Shown here: one piece after another, positions 24,054-31,973 of the stretch | Position numbering within the stretch: the first letter of the stretch is position 1 | Layout: every line of letters begins with the position of its first letter | NCBI RefSeq assembly: GCF_009604455.1 | Contig: NZ_WEGL01000022.1 | Location: 1-35,467, forward strand | Length of the DNA: 35,467 bases | Reading direction: 5' to 3' | From: Streptomyces sp. RB17 | GTDB lineage: Bacteria; Actinomycetota; Actinomycetes; Streptomycetales; Streptomycetaceae | The notes under the pieces: generated by a model | The model's database searches: none | The model's input: the letters and a program-made list of their open reading frames with translations, nothing else | Told to the model about the DNA's origin: nothing | Translations under genes and position numbers: made by a program

Positions 24054-25793
24054 TCAAGGATCAGCCTGCGGTAGGTCTTGTTCGGCCCAGACGAGCTTGC
24101 CGCCCGTTGCCAATCGGAATCCCCACCTGCGAGACAACTGAGCAACCAAGAACAGGCCCCGGCCATGTTCCTCTTTTGTACCGGAATGGCGAATATGCGG
24201 GTGCCACAGGCCGGCATCGTAGACTTCGCAGGTCAGTGCATGGTGTTGGATGAGCCGTAGCCGGAAAGGGCCGACGCTGTGGCGGACGGCGTTGGTGAGC
24301 AGTTCACTGACGATCAGCTCTGTGGTGGCCTCGAGATGCTCCAGTCCCCACTCGCTGAGCTGACGGTTAACCACATGTCGAGCGGTGCGGGCGATGGTGG
24401 GCTCGGTTGGCAAATCCCAGGAGGCAGTCTGGGCCGCGTTGAGTATGTGGGTCCGGGCAAGAAGCAAGGTGACATCGTCGGTTGGTGCCTGAGTGGGCAC
24501 GGCTTCCATCACCGAAGAGCACAAATTTTCCAGTGACTGATCGGGTTGCGTCAGAGCGGCGCCTAGGCGCTGCATGCCGGCATCTATGTCGGCGTCACGG
24601 GACTCAACCAGGCCGTCGGTGTAGAAAGCGAGCAGACTTCCCTCCGGAAGGTCCATTTCCACGGCCTCGAAAGGAACCAGCCCGAGGCCGAGGCCGAGCG
24701 GAGCTCCACTGGGCAGGTCGGGGAAGGTTGCCTGCCCCCGCGGGTCGATGATCGCGGGCGGGGGGTGCCCGGCCCGCGCTAGCGTGCAGCGCCCGGTGGC
24801 CGGATCGTAGACGGCGTACAGACAGGTCGCGCCTACGACCGGCGGAACGCATCCCGGGGCACCGTCGCCTTCCTCAGCCAGCCGCCGAACGTTGTCATCG
24901 AGGTGGCGCAGCACTTCGTCGGGAGGCAGATCCAGGTCCGCAAGTGTGCGCACGGCGGTGCGCAGCTGGCCCATGGTTGCCGCGGCGCCGATGCCGTGTC
25001 CGATCACATCTCCGACGACGAGGCCCACCCGCGCACCGGACAGCTGGATCACGTCGAACCAGTCACCCCCGACGCCGGCTTCCGTGTCGGCGGGCAGGTA
25101 GCGCGAGGCCACATCGACCGCGACCCCGCCGCTCAAACCGTGTGGAAGCAGGTGGTGTTGGAGCGCCAGAGACTGGGCGTGCTCACGAGCGTATTGGCGG
25201 GCGTTGTCCAAGTACAGCGCGGCCCGAGTGACGAGCTCTTCAGCGATCAATAGATCATCCTCTTGGAATGGCACTGGGTCCTCGGTGCGGATGAACACAG
25301 CCACGCCCAGCACGGAACGCCGTGCACGAATGGGCACGATCATCAGGGAATGCATCCTGTTCTCACGGGTCGTGCGTGCCCGCTCCGGGTCGCGGTCGAG
25401 CCACGTTCCAGGAGAGGCGTCCAACACCTGTTCCAGGTGAGACTTCCCCGAGTGCAAGACGCTGGTGAACGGCGAGCTTGGAGGGATGAACACCGTCTCT
25501 CCGCGCGCCCACGGCGACTCTGGGATCCCCGGGTGGATCGAGGCCAGACCGGCACGACAGAGATCGGCGAGGTGATTAGACGTTGCGCCGATTCGGGCAG
25601 AGGGCTCTTCGCCAAATCGAAGCGACTCTGCCAAATCGACGACGGCGTAGTCGGCCAGCAAGGGCACGGCAACGTCGGCCAGTTCCTGCCCAGTCTGCCA
25701 GACATCCAAGGTGCTGCCGATGCGCGAGCTTGCCTGATTGAGAGCGGCACGGCGCGCGCACGTCCTCTCGCTGTTGGTGACATCCACGCTCAT
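24054..25793 (-). CDS. GAF-SpoIIE phosphatase-HATPase regulator
   Basis: A 579-residue cytosolic signalling protein. Residues about 30-195 form a GAF-like sensor domain (LMIVPIRARRSVLGVAVFIR near its end). Residues about 205-425 form a PP2C/SpoIIE serine phosphatase, shown by VGGDWFDVIQLSGARVGLVV (metal-binding Asp), VGDVIGHG, AGHPPPAI, FYTDGLVESRD and TDDVTLLLAR. The C-terminal HATPase domain (about 445-570) has ELLTNAVRHS and EEHGRGLFLVAQLS, the N and G boxes of anti-sigma-factor kinases. Such proteins combine phosphatase and anti-sigma kinase modules to steer alternative sigma factors. The ATG at 25793 has GGGGAA 6-7 bases upstream. It overlaps the stop of a broken SDR frame, so the native upstream region was replaced. 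All key motifs look intact. Confidence 0.92.
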   Translation of the reverse strand: MSVDVTNSERTCARRAALNQASSRIGSTLDVWQTGQELADVAVPLLADYAVVDLAESLRFGEEPSARIGATSNHLADLCRAGLASIHPGIPESPWARGETVFIPPSSPFTSVLHSGKSHLEQVLDASPGTWLDRDPERARTTRENRMHSLMIVPIRARRSVLGVAVFIRTEDPVPFQEDDLLIAEELVTRAALYLDNARQYAREHAQSLALQHHLLPHGLSGGVAVDVASRYLPADTEAGVGGDWFDVIQLSGARVGLVVGDVIGHGIGAAATMGQLRTAVRTLADLDLPPDEVLRHLDDNVRRLAEEGDGAPGCVPPVVGATCLYAVYDPATGRCTLARAGHPPPAIIDPRGQATFPDLPSGAPLGLGLGLVPFEAVEMDLPEGSLLAFYTDGLVESRDADIDAGMQRLGAALTQPDQSLENLCSSVMEAVPTQAPTDDVTLLLARTHILNAAQTASWDLPTEPTIARTARHVVNRQLSEWGLEHLEATTELIVSELLTNAVRHSVGPFRLRLIQHHALTCEVYDAGLWHPHIRHSGTKEEHGRGLFLVAQLSRRWGFRLATGGKLVWAEQDLPQADP

Positions 25794-26200
25794 GAAGCAT
25801 TCCCCCAGCGCCTGGTCGCGTGGGTCCTGGGCAGCCTCTGCATGGCGGGCACGGCTACCTGGGCACCGAAGAAGGCGCCGTCGAGGTTGGGTGCCATCAC
25901 CCTCCAGTACAGGTCTTCCGGGATCTCAGCGATCAGCCCTGGACGCCACATACTTTCGTCGTTGATCAGCGCGTTGGCCTGGCCGAATCGTTCTAGCACA
26001 ACCTCGACGGCGATCCGGCTCGCGACCTCGGGCTCACCAACGTCGCCGGCCACCGTGACGCAGCCGAGGTCGTCGGACGACTTGATGGAATGGCCGTTGC
26101 TGACAGCCCGCCGGACGCGCTCTCGGTCTGCCTTCGCGAACGCCTCGCCCAGCCCGTGGGCTGCGCCGGACACGACGACTACTTTTCGATCTTCACTCAT
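25790..26200 (-). pseudogene. N-terminal half of a Tyr-less SDR, degraded
   Basis: Starts with ATG at 26200 behind a good GGAAAGGG site. It reads KVVVVSGAAHGLGEAF, VTVAGDVGEPEVASR and RPGLIAEIPEDLYWRV, then AQVAVPAMQ. This is clearly the same protein as the SDR at 1630 up to about residue 119. NNAG is altered to INDESMW. After AMQ it departs into RLPRTHATRRWGNAS and ends where the phosphatase gene begins. The catalytic half is missing. It may still be transcribed into the phosphatase gene. Confidence 0.82.
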
Positions 26201-26369
26201 GGAAGCACCCTTTCCGCGTGTTCAGTCTGCAAGAGGCGAGGTGCGAGTCACGCCCTACAGAGAGAGTCGCTCCTGAAGGGGCCATCGCCGAGAGGCATAA
26301 GGGTCATTTTTCCTCTTCTTCGTGCCATTTGGGGTGTCATCGTCGGGTCAGGTCTGAGGTGGAGTGGTG

Positions 26370-27141
26370 CGCCGTACGTGCAGCGGTCAGCTGCTGCCGT
26401 GGTCAGCGCCTGCAGGTGCTCGAGGAGGGCGTGGCTGAAGGCCGCACCGTCGATCCGGATCAGCAGCTTCGACCATATGGGCAGCGGTAGCTGGCGCAGA
26501 GCTGCGGCCAGGACGCTCTTGTGGTCGGCGACGTCGTTGGCGGCGGCGTTGCCACACCGCAGTAGCATCGCCGCGCACTCGCGGGTATTGGCCACCCACG
26601 CCCCCAGCGGATGATGCCCATAGCTGCCTTTGAACGTGCCGGCCGCCCCCTCCTTTCGGCTGCTGCAGGTCACGATGGTCGCGTCGAGATCCAGGACGTA
26701 CCAGCCGGCCAGCTCCCGCCCGCACACCGAGATCCAGGGAAAGCCCCCGGGGCGCAGGGCGAGCATCGTCCACACCACGCGTCGTATCGCAGCGCGGACG
26801 CGCTCAACCCGCGCAGCCACCGGGCCGTCGATCGCCTCCAGGGCGCGGCGCAGGGTGCTGTCTGAGTTCGGGCGCGGGAACAATCGCCGCCAGTGGTGCT
26901 GGAGTTGCTCGGCCTCCAGGACGTTGGTGGCGCCGAGCATGATCGCGCAGGCGAGCATGACCAGGGCCTCGCCGCGGTCACGCCAGCCCGGCCCGGTTCC
27001 CTGAGGCAGGGCTCGGGCCAGGGCCGTGGTCAGTCCGGTCTTGTCAGCGATCCTGCGCAGGAGCACGACGCCGGCGTGCCCCACGAGGTTGCGGTCGTCG
27101 GCCTGCACGCCGAGCCGGTGGTCCCAGCGGGTACTCTTCAC
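26370..27141 (-). pseudogene. 3'-truncated IS1380-family transposase
   Basis: The start is GTG at 27141 (KSTRWDHRLGVQADDRNLVG). Family sequence continues through LGATNVLEAEQLQHHW, SDSTLRRALEAIDG and the first catalytic Asp in YVLDLDATIVTCSS, then GTFKGSYGHHPLGAWV. Similarity fades after LIRIDGAAFSHALLEHLQAL. The open frame drifts on to 26248 without family features. Intact IS1380 transposases have about 450 residues, so roughly the last 200, with the other two catalytic residues, are missing. Ends of the element were not identified. Confidence 0.8.
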
Positions 27142-27487
27142 CTTCCGGGTGCCTCTTCCTCGCGACGTTCTTGATCTAGGCAATCCAGATCATCGCAGGT
27201 GAGAGGCACCCTTCTGCTGTCAGGGCGTCAGTTCCACTTCATAGCTGAATACATGAGGTTGGTGCCTGCCGCCTGGTACTGAGTCACCCTGAGGGCGGGA
27301 AGCTCCTGCTCGGACCCTGTGTGTTGCGTACAGGTTGCCGACTGGTCCTCGAAGGTCCTGCGACGGGGTCGCGGGCGACGTCGGCGCCGGCCGCTACCGC
27401 CAGTTCGGCATCGTTCACGGTGTGACGTCCGAGGCGCAGGGATGGCCGTTGCGGGGGTACGTGTACAGGCAGCTGGTGGGACCGTTG
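27142..27487. other. Intergenic stretch beside IS1380 and NACHT remnants
   Basis: This probably contains the left end of the IS1380-type element (27142-27250) followed by unassigned sequence downstream of the NACHT tail. No gene was recognised. Confidence 0.4.
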
Positions 27488-27782
27488 TTAGGGAGTGGGG
27501 TGTGCGGTGAGCCAGTCCTGGAGTTCTCGGTGGCGGAACTGGTAGGCCACGGCGGAGAGCCGCAGGAGTCCTGCCTCGTAAGCCCAGTTCAGGAAGGTCC
27601 CGAGATGCCAGGGCAGTCGGCCCCGGATACAGAGCAGGAAGACCAGGTAGCGGCGGCCAGCCCCAGCGAAAGTACAACCCGAGCATGAGCCCGACCGCAA
27701 GCCCGGCCACGAACCCGAACGCAAGCCCTGCCACGAGCACGAGCCCGAGCGCGAGCCCGGACACGGACCCGAACACGAGCCC
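27488..27782 (-). pseudogene. C-terminal end of a NACHT-type protein, frameshifted
   Basis: From 27782 the minus strand encodes GLVFGSVSGLALGLVLVAGL and AFGFVAGLAVGLMLGLYF, the hydrophobic GL repeats of Streptomyces NACHT proteins. It then shifts one base to AGRRYLVFLLCIRGRLPW, FLNWAYEAGLLRLSAVAYQF and RHRELQDWLTAHPTP, the characteristic tail, stopping at 27488. One extra C near 27668 explains the shift. The upstream NACHT piece is at 18694-18822 on the other strand. Joined at the 21-bp site, the two pieces are in frame (…FVFGL + GLVFGS…). Confidence 0.68.
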
Positions 27783-27803
27783 CGGCGGATGGCCTCGGCG
27801 TAG
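27783..27803. repeat. 21-bp inverted duplicate, breakpoint copy B
   Basis: An exact inverted copy of 18822-18842. Here ISL3 transposase sequence lies on its upstream side and NACHT sequence on its downstream side (minus strand), the reverse of the combination at copy A. Confidence 0.8.
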
Positions 27804-27930
27804 GTCGCAGAGCCGTCCCTGCACACGACCTCGACCCCTGGATTCTCGCGCAGCCACGCTTCCAGCGTGTCGGCCGTGCGGTCTGGCAGCACGTCAATCC
27901 GCTCATGCGATTCTGCGTCGATCACAACGG
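27804..27930 (-). pseudogene. ISL3-family transposase fragment (upstream part)
   Basis: The sequence VVIDAESHERIDVLPDRTAD, then TLEAWLRENPGVEVVCRDGSATYAEAIRR is the catalytic core of an ISL3 transposase, including the CRD motif with an essential Asp. It passes in the 21-bp repeat to NACHT sequence. The continuation (ALPDTVQVTDRW) is at 18843-18881 on the other strand and would follow in frame. Upstream it ends near the exporter's terminator. Confidence 0.65.
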
Positions 27931-27937
27931 GGAGGTG

Positions 27938-27985
27938 CACAACAGCCCGTGTGCGGGTCGAATGACCGGCACACGGGCTGTTGTG
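27938..27985 (-). terminator. Strong stem-loop terminator of the second DHA2 exporter
   Basis: Perfect 17-bp arms (27938-27954 and 27969-27985, ACAGCCCGTGTGC core) surround a 14-base loop, starting 19 bases beyond the exporter's stop codon. A second dyad, AGACTTCATG/CATGAAGTCT, spans the stop codon itself (27989-28015). Confidence 0.85.
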
Positions 27986-28004
27986 TTCAGACTTCATGTG
28001 CGGG

Positions 28005-29438
28005 TCATGAAGTCTTCTGGATGGCCTTCTGCTTGATCCGCAGCACGGCGGCTGCGCTGGCGAGGCAGGCCACGGTGATGAAGATCCAGCCCGGCCGGTA
28101 GAGGGACGCCTTATCCGGGTGCGCGACGCCGAGCAGGGTCACCAGGATCGCCACGCCGATCGTACTGCCGACCTGGCGGGCCATGTTCAGGACGGCACTA
28201 CCTGTCGTCGCACGCTCGGGGGGAAGCATGCTGGCGACGCCGAACAGGGGTGCCTGGAGCAGGCCGGCGCCGCTGCCGCCGATGATGAATCCTGGCAGCA
28301 TTCCCAGCAGGTAGTTGGGGTGCTGAGTTCCGCCGAACAGCCACAGTACTCCGGCCGTTGCGAACAGGAGTGCACCGGAGAAGGCAGCGGTGCGCCGACC
28401 GAAGCGGTTGATGATGCGCCCACTGTTGAGCGCGAAGGCGGCTGCGGCGAGGGGGCCGGGAACGATGGCCAGACCGGTACGCAGCGCGCTGTAGTGCCAC
28501 ACATCCTGCAGGAAGAGGCCGGTGATCAGCAGCCACGCAGAGAAGGCCAGGAAGAACAGGAACAGGCCGAGGGAGGCAGCGGAGAAGGCCCGTACCCGGA
28601 AGAGCGTTGATTCGATGAGCGCGTGAGGGTGCGAGATGCTCCGCCAGACCGACACGACTGCCGCGATCACGGTGAGCACCAGGAGAGCGAGCGTGCTGGC
28701 ACCGGTCCACCCCCACTCGGAGCTCTGCACGGTGGCGAGTGTGAGCGCAGCGACGGCAATGAAGATCGCGGCGCCGGAGACGATGTCGGGCAGCTTCGAT
28801 CCGCGAGGCGCACGGATTTCCGGCAGCACGATCCGTCCGGCGATCAGCGTTGCCACGCCAATGGGGACGTTGATCAGGAAGATCAGCCGCCAGTCCAGGT
28901 TGACGAGCAGGCCGCCGACCGTCGGACCGGAGGCGCCGGCGACTGCAGCGACGCCGGCCCAGATGCCGACAACCTTGCCGTGCTCGTGCTTGGGGAAGGA
29001 GGGGTAAAGCAGGCCGAGTGAGGTCGGCACGACCATCGCGGCGCCGATTCCTTGCAGGGCACGACCTGCGATGACGACGCCCAGATTGGGCGCGGCTGCG
29101 CACAGAGCTGAAGCGAGGGTGAAGATCACGACGCCGATGAGAAGGAAGCGCCGGCGGCCGAACTGGTCCGCGAGGCGACCTGCTGGGACGAGAAGCGCGG
29201 CGAAGACGATGGTGTAGGCGTTCAAGATCCAGGACATCGTGCCCAGGGCCGTGCCAGGGAAGCTGTGCCCTATCGCGGGGATGGCGATGTTGACGATGAA
29301 CATGTCGAGCTGCGCCATGAAGGCCACGGCTCCGAGGACGGCCATGATGGCCCAACGCCGCGGCGACGGTGCCGCAACTCCTTCCGCAGGCTGCGCGGTA
29401 GATGTCACCGGCTTCTTTTCGATGGTCGTCTCGTCCAT
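28005..29438 (-). CDS. DHA2-family MFS drug exporter (second copy)
   Basis: A 477-residue 14-helix exporter, clearly paralogous to the one at 13666-15090. AQLDMFIVNIAIP is in TM1, motif A is GRLADQFGRR (residues 87-96), GPTVGGLL is in helix 5, and WRLIFLINVPIG is identical to the first copy. Its ATG at 29438 has GAGGAAG 5 bases upstream. On the minus strand, a consensus TTGACA lies in the 107-bp gap to the divergent CGNR regulator. Its position among GTTAC/GTAAC repeats suggests repression by that regulator. A strong terminator follows. Likely substrates are toxic small molecules, not identifiable from sequence. Confidence 0.92.
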   Translation of the reverse strand: MDETTIEKKPVTSTAQPAEGVAAPSPRRWAIMAVLGAVAFMAQLDMFIVNIAIPAIGHSFPGTALGTMSWILNAYTIVFAALLVPAGRLADQFGRRRFLLIGVVIFTLASALCAAAPNLGVVIAGRALQGIGAAMVVPTSLGLLYPSFPKHEHGKVVGIWAGVAAVAGASGPTVGGLLVNLDWRLIFLINVPIGVATLIAGRIVLPEIRAPRGSKLPDIVSGAAIFIAVAALTLATVQSSEWGWTGASTLALLVLTVIAAVVSVWRSISHPHALIESTLFRVRAFSAASLGLFLFFLAFSAWLLITGLFLQDVWHYSALRTGLAIVPGPLAAAAFALNSGRIINRFGRRTAAFSGALLFATAGVLWLFGGTQHPNYLLGMLPGFIIGGSGAGLLQAPLFGVASMLPPERATTGSAVLNMARQVGSTIGVAILVTLLGVAHPDKASLYRPGWIFITVACLASAAAVLRIKQKAIQKTS

Positions 29439-29453
29439 GCCACTTCCTCAATG

Positions 29454-29528
29454 AGTAACCTGTCTGGCGCGTCGGTAATAGTTACGAGGTTGCTGTAACT
29501 TGTCAAGCGCTTCTTGTGTGGTTACACT
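29454..29528. promoter_or_regulatory. Divergent promoters with four GTAAC/GTTAC half-sites
   Basis: For the plus-strand regulator: TTGTCA (29500-29505), 17 bases, TACACT (29523-29528). For the minus-strand exporter: TTGACA, whose complement TGTCAA is at 29501-29506, so the two -35 boxes overlap. Half-sites GTAAC 29454-29458, GTTAC 29481-29485, GTAAC 29495-29499 and GTTAC 29521-29525 alternate in orientation. The central pair forms a perfect AGTTAC-N9-GTAACT dyad. Sites overlap both promoters, as expected for a repressor controlling both genes. Confidence 0.6.
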
Positions 29529-29544
29529 CTGGGCAGGAGGGTGT

Positions 29545-30153
29545 ATGGAACTCGAACATCTGTTGTCACTCGGCGATCACCCTGCGCTGCACTTCCTGAA
29601 CAGTTGCGCCGCCCCCGGCGGCAGGAAGATGGAGTGGATCACCGACGGCGAGGGCTACCTTCGCTGGCTGGTGCTCATCGGCCTGATCAGCGAGCCCGAT
29701 CAGCAACAGGTGAGTGCACGCTTCGCGGCGGCAGAGCTGGACGCGGTCGCGACGGAAGCGCGCGGCCTCCGCAACCTTCTGCGGCCGGCCGTCGAATCGT
29801 GGGCATCGGAGAGCTCCGACACACCCGACAACGCCACCGTCGCCGCACTGGGCGATCTCCTCCCGATGGGCGAGCGGCGATCAGTGATGGTCCGCAAGGA
29901 CGAGAAACTGATCCTCGAAGAGCAGCGCGTCTACAGGCACCCCCGCGCCCTCCTCGCCCCCGTGGCGGAAGCGGCCGCCTCACTGTTCGTCGACGGCGAT
30001 CCCTCGCTGGTGCGCAACTGCGACAGCGCCCCATGCACCATCTGGTTCTACGACCGGACCCGTTCGCACCGCCGCCGCTGGTGCGCCATGTCGATCTGCG
30101 GAAACCGCGAGAAGGTCCGGGAGCACCGCGCCCGCCTCGCCCAGTCGAACTGA
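29545..30153 (+). CDS. CGNR zinc-finger transcriptional regulator (second copy)
   Basis: A 202-residue ABATE/CGNR regulator. The N-terminal domain reads LLSLGDHPALHFLNSCAAPG. The C-terminal zinc finger is NCDSAPCTIWFYDRTRSHRR then WCAMSICGNRE, with cysteines at 159, 164, 180 and 185 and the classic CGNR. The frame opens upstream, but ATG 29545, behind AGGAGG (4-base spacing), gives the family-like N-terminus. A promoter with -10 at 29523-29528 would give a leader of about 10 bases. It diverges from the second DHA2 exporter, in the same arrangement as the first exporter/regulator pair, and probably senses a compound exported by its partner. Confidence 0.9.
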   Translation: MELEHLLSLGDHPALHFLNSCAAPGGRKMEWITDGEGYLRWLVLIGLISEPDQQQVSARFAAAELDAVATEARGLRNLLRPAVESWASESSDTPDNATVAALGDLLPMGERRSVMVRKDEKLILEEQRVYRHPRALLAPVAEAAASLFVDGDPSLVRNCDSAPCTIWFYDRTRSHRRRWCAMSICGNREKVREHRARLAQSN

Positions 30154-30310
30154 GGATCTGGCACCCTCTTGCGGTCAGCGGCTCAGCGTATCCCCACCAC
30201 GAGTAAGGCGCTCACGCCACCGCGGGCTGACTGCACGCAGAGGACTGCCATGCGCACCACACGCACGAGCTGGCGAACCACATCAGCTGAAACAGGAGAG
30301 AGCGACCGCG

Positions 30311-30835
30311 ATGTCGTCAAGCCACCGCCACGAACCACCCGTCAAGGCGACAACGCCTGACACCACGCCCGCCCCAGTGAATCCCGATGGGCTGTGGCTG
30401 GATGATCTTGTCGAGGGCCGGACTTTCCGTAGCCAAGACTACGAGGTGTCCGAAGCAGAAATCATCCGATTCGCCTCGCAATACGATCCGCAGAGATTCC
30501 ATCTGAACGACGGCGAGGCACAGAACACCTTCTTCGGCGGACTGGCAGGCAGCGGTTGGCACACCGCTGCGATCACGATGAGACTGCTGGCCACGTCCGT
30601 CCCCATCGCTACAGGCATCGTGGGTAGCGACATTCACTTGAAGTGGCCCTCAGCCACCCGCCCCGGCGACATCCTCCACGTCGAAGCAACGATCAAAACT
30701 GCCACGGCATCAGCGAGCCGCCCCGAGCGGGGGAGCATCGTCCTGGAATACGACACCGTCAACCAACACGGCGACGTCCGGCAGAGAACCACTGGCCGCA
30801 TCATCGTCTGGCGCCGGCCGGCCGACATGGCGTAA
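30311..30835 (+). CDS. MaoC-like (R)-specific hydratase
   Basis: A 174-residue single hot-dog-domain protein of the MaoC dehydratase family, acting on acyl-CoA thioesters. The hydratase-2 active site is present: D59 and H64 in QYDPQRFHLND, followed by FFGGLAGSGWHTAAITMRLL. A later strand segment reads IHLKWPSATRPGDILHVEATI. Residues 1-28 are a Pro/Thr-rich extension. The start is ATG at 30311 with AGGAGAG 10 bases upstream. It lies downstream of the CGNR regulator on the same strand (157 bp), possibly in its own unit, and is followed by a stem-loop. Together with the crotonase it suggests acyl-CoA chemistry, but the two genes are far apart. Confidence 0.9.
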   Translation: MSSSHRHEPPVKATTPDTTPAPVNPDGLWLDDLVEGRTFRSQDYEVSEAEIIRFASQYDPQRFHLNDGEAQNTFFGGLAGSGWHTAAITMRLLATSVPIATGIVGSDIHLKWPSATRPGDILHVEATIKTATASASRPERGSIVLEYDTVNQHGDVRQRTTGRIIVWRRPADMA

Positions 30836-30841
30836 CAGCTC

Positions 30842-30874
30842 CTGACGCGTGCTGCAGAAAGTCATGCGTCAGGC
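30842..30874 (+). terminator. Stem-loop after the MaoC-like gene
   Basis: CCTGACGC (30842-30849) and GCGTCAGG (30867-30874) are perfect 8-bp arms with a 17-base loop, beginning 7 bases after the stop codon. Confidence 0.6.
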
Positions 30875-31386
30875 CGGGCAGAGTCGCTCTCGTGGTCGGT
30901 CTGCGCATGCGCAGGGAGCGACGTTGTGTACGGTGGGCGACGGCGTGATGCAGGCCGGTGTCGCCGTGTCACCACTTGCGGAGTGAGGGCGTACGCGGGC
31001 GTCGTGGTGGCGGCAGCGCGCCACCAGGGCGAAGATGTCGCTCGGCACGGACCGCGCTTTGTGGCGCTCGCCGCTGTCCTGTTCTTCACGAGGTAACAGG
31101 GTCCGCCGGCTTCTCGGATGTCCGTCAAAGCGGATCAAGCCCAGGGACGGTGAGGCCGATGTCGAAGCAGGCGCCGTCGCCCGATACATCGGCGGTCAGG
31201 GCAGGTTCTCGCCGTGCTTTCCCGTCCGCGGTGTCACCGAGGACCGGCCGGGTCGCAGCGATGGCCAGATTCGCGTCAGCGCCGATGATGACCTGCACGT
31301 CGCCGCGAGAACTGGTAGGTGCATGAGGAGGGTCGACCTTCCGGTCGCGGATCGGCAGCAGGTGCCGCCCATGGTCTCGGACTGCT
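30875..31386. other. Degenerate region without a recognised gene
   Basis: Short open frames on both strands (for example minus 30862-31128 and plus 31035-31418) show no ribosome binding sites or known motifs. A minus-strand frame around 31200-31320 (VQVIIGADANLAIAATRPV) has coding-like texture and may be a scrap of a lost gene, but no family could be named. Confidence 0.4.
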
Positions 31387-31426
31387 CCACCGCGTCAGCC
31401 GGCTGTGAGGCCGGCTGACGCGGTGG
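31387..31426. terminator. Perfect 17-bp stem-loop
   Basis: The arms 31387-31403 and 31410-31426 (core CGTCAGCCGGC) are exact complements with a 6-base loop. It lies beyond the end of the minus-strand SDR remnant and has the strength of an intrinsic terminator usable from either side. Confidence 0.8.
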
Positions 31427-31499
31427 CTGATCCGGCGCCCGGCGCACGGTCTCCCGCGGGGTGTCGACGAGGCCGTCTGACATCACCAGGGCAAGGGCA

Positions 31500-31973
31500 G
31501 TGGCCGGCGGTGCGTCCGCCGTCGATGTAGGAGATCTCTCCCGTGACCATGTTGGAGTCTTCGAGATAGAGGACAGCGCGCACCACGTCTTCGACCTTGC
31601 CGACGCGATTGAGCGGTGCGAAGGACTTCTTGCCTTCGAGCGACTCAGGCTCGTGCAACGGTGTGTCGATGATGCCGAGGGAAACTGCGTTGACGCGGAT
31701 GTCATCGGCGGCGAGTTCCATCGCGAGACCGCGCGTCGCAGCGACGCAGGCGCCCTTCGACAGAGAGGCGAGCACTGCTGGGACCCCTTGCAGGGCATGC
31801 TCGACCAGGCTCGTGGTGACCTGGATGATGTGACCGCCGCCCTGACGCTGCATGGCAGGAACGGCGGCCTGGGTGGCGAAGAAGACGCTGTCGACGTTGG
31901 TGGCCATCACACGCCGATACAAATCTTCGGAGATGTCAGCGATGGGCCCGGGCCGCCAGATGCCTGCATTGTC
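31500..31973 (-). pseudogene. C-terminal two thirds of a Tyr-less SDR
   Basis: Begins abruptly at NAGIWRPGPIADISEDLYRR, right at the border of the 104-bp repeat. It continues VMATNVDSVFFATQAAVPAM, GVPAVLASLSKGACVAATRG and ISYIDGGRTAGH, closely matching the SDR at 1630. As there, the YxxxK position is Ala (ASLSK). The first 80 residues with the cofactor loop are missing. The stop codon after TAGH is changed (TGC in place of TGA), so the frame runs on to 31395 inside the stem-loop. The upstream open frame (to 32060) is contributed by the repeat and is not native. Confidence 0.85.

Noticed and set aside
27680..27790. Short tandem GGGCTCG/TTCGGG repeats that might suggest a CRISPR or regulatory array
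   Set aside because: The units are degenerate and follow a coding period, encoding the Gly-Leu-Phe repeats of a NACHT-type tail. No spacer structure exists.
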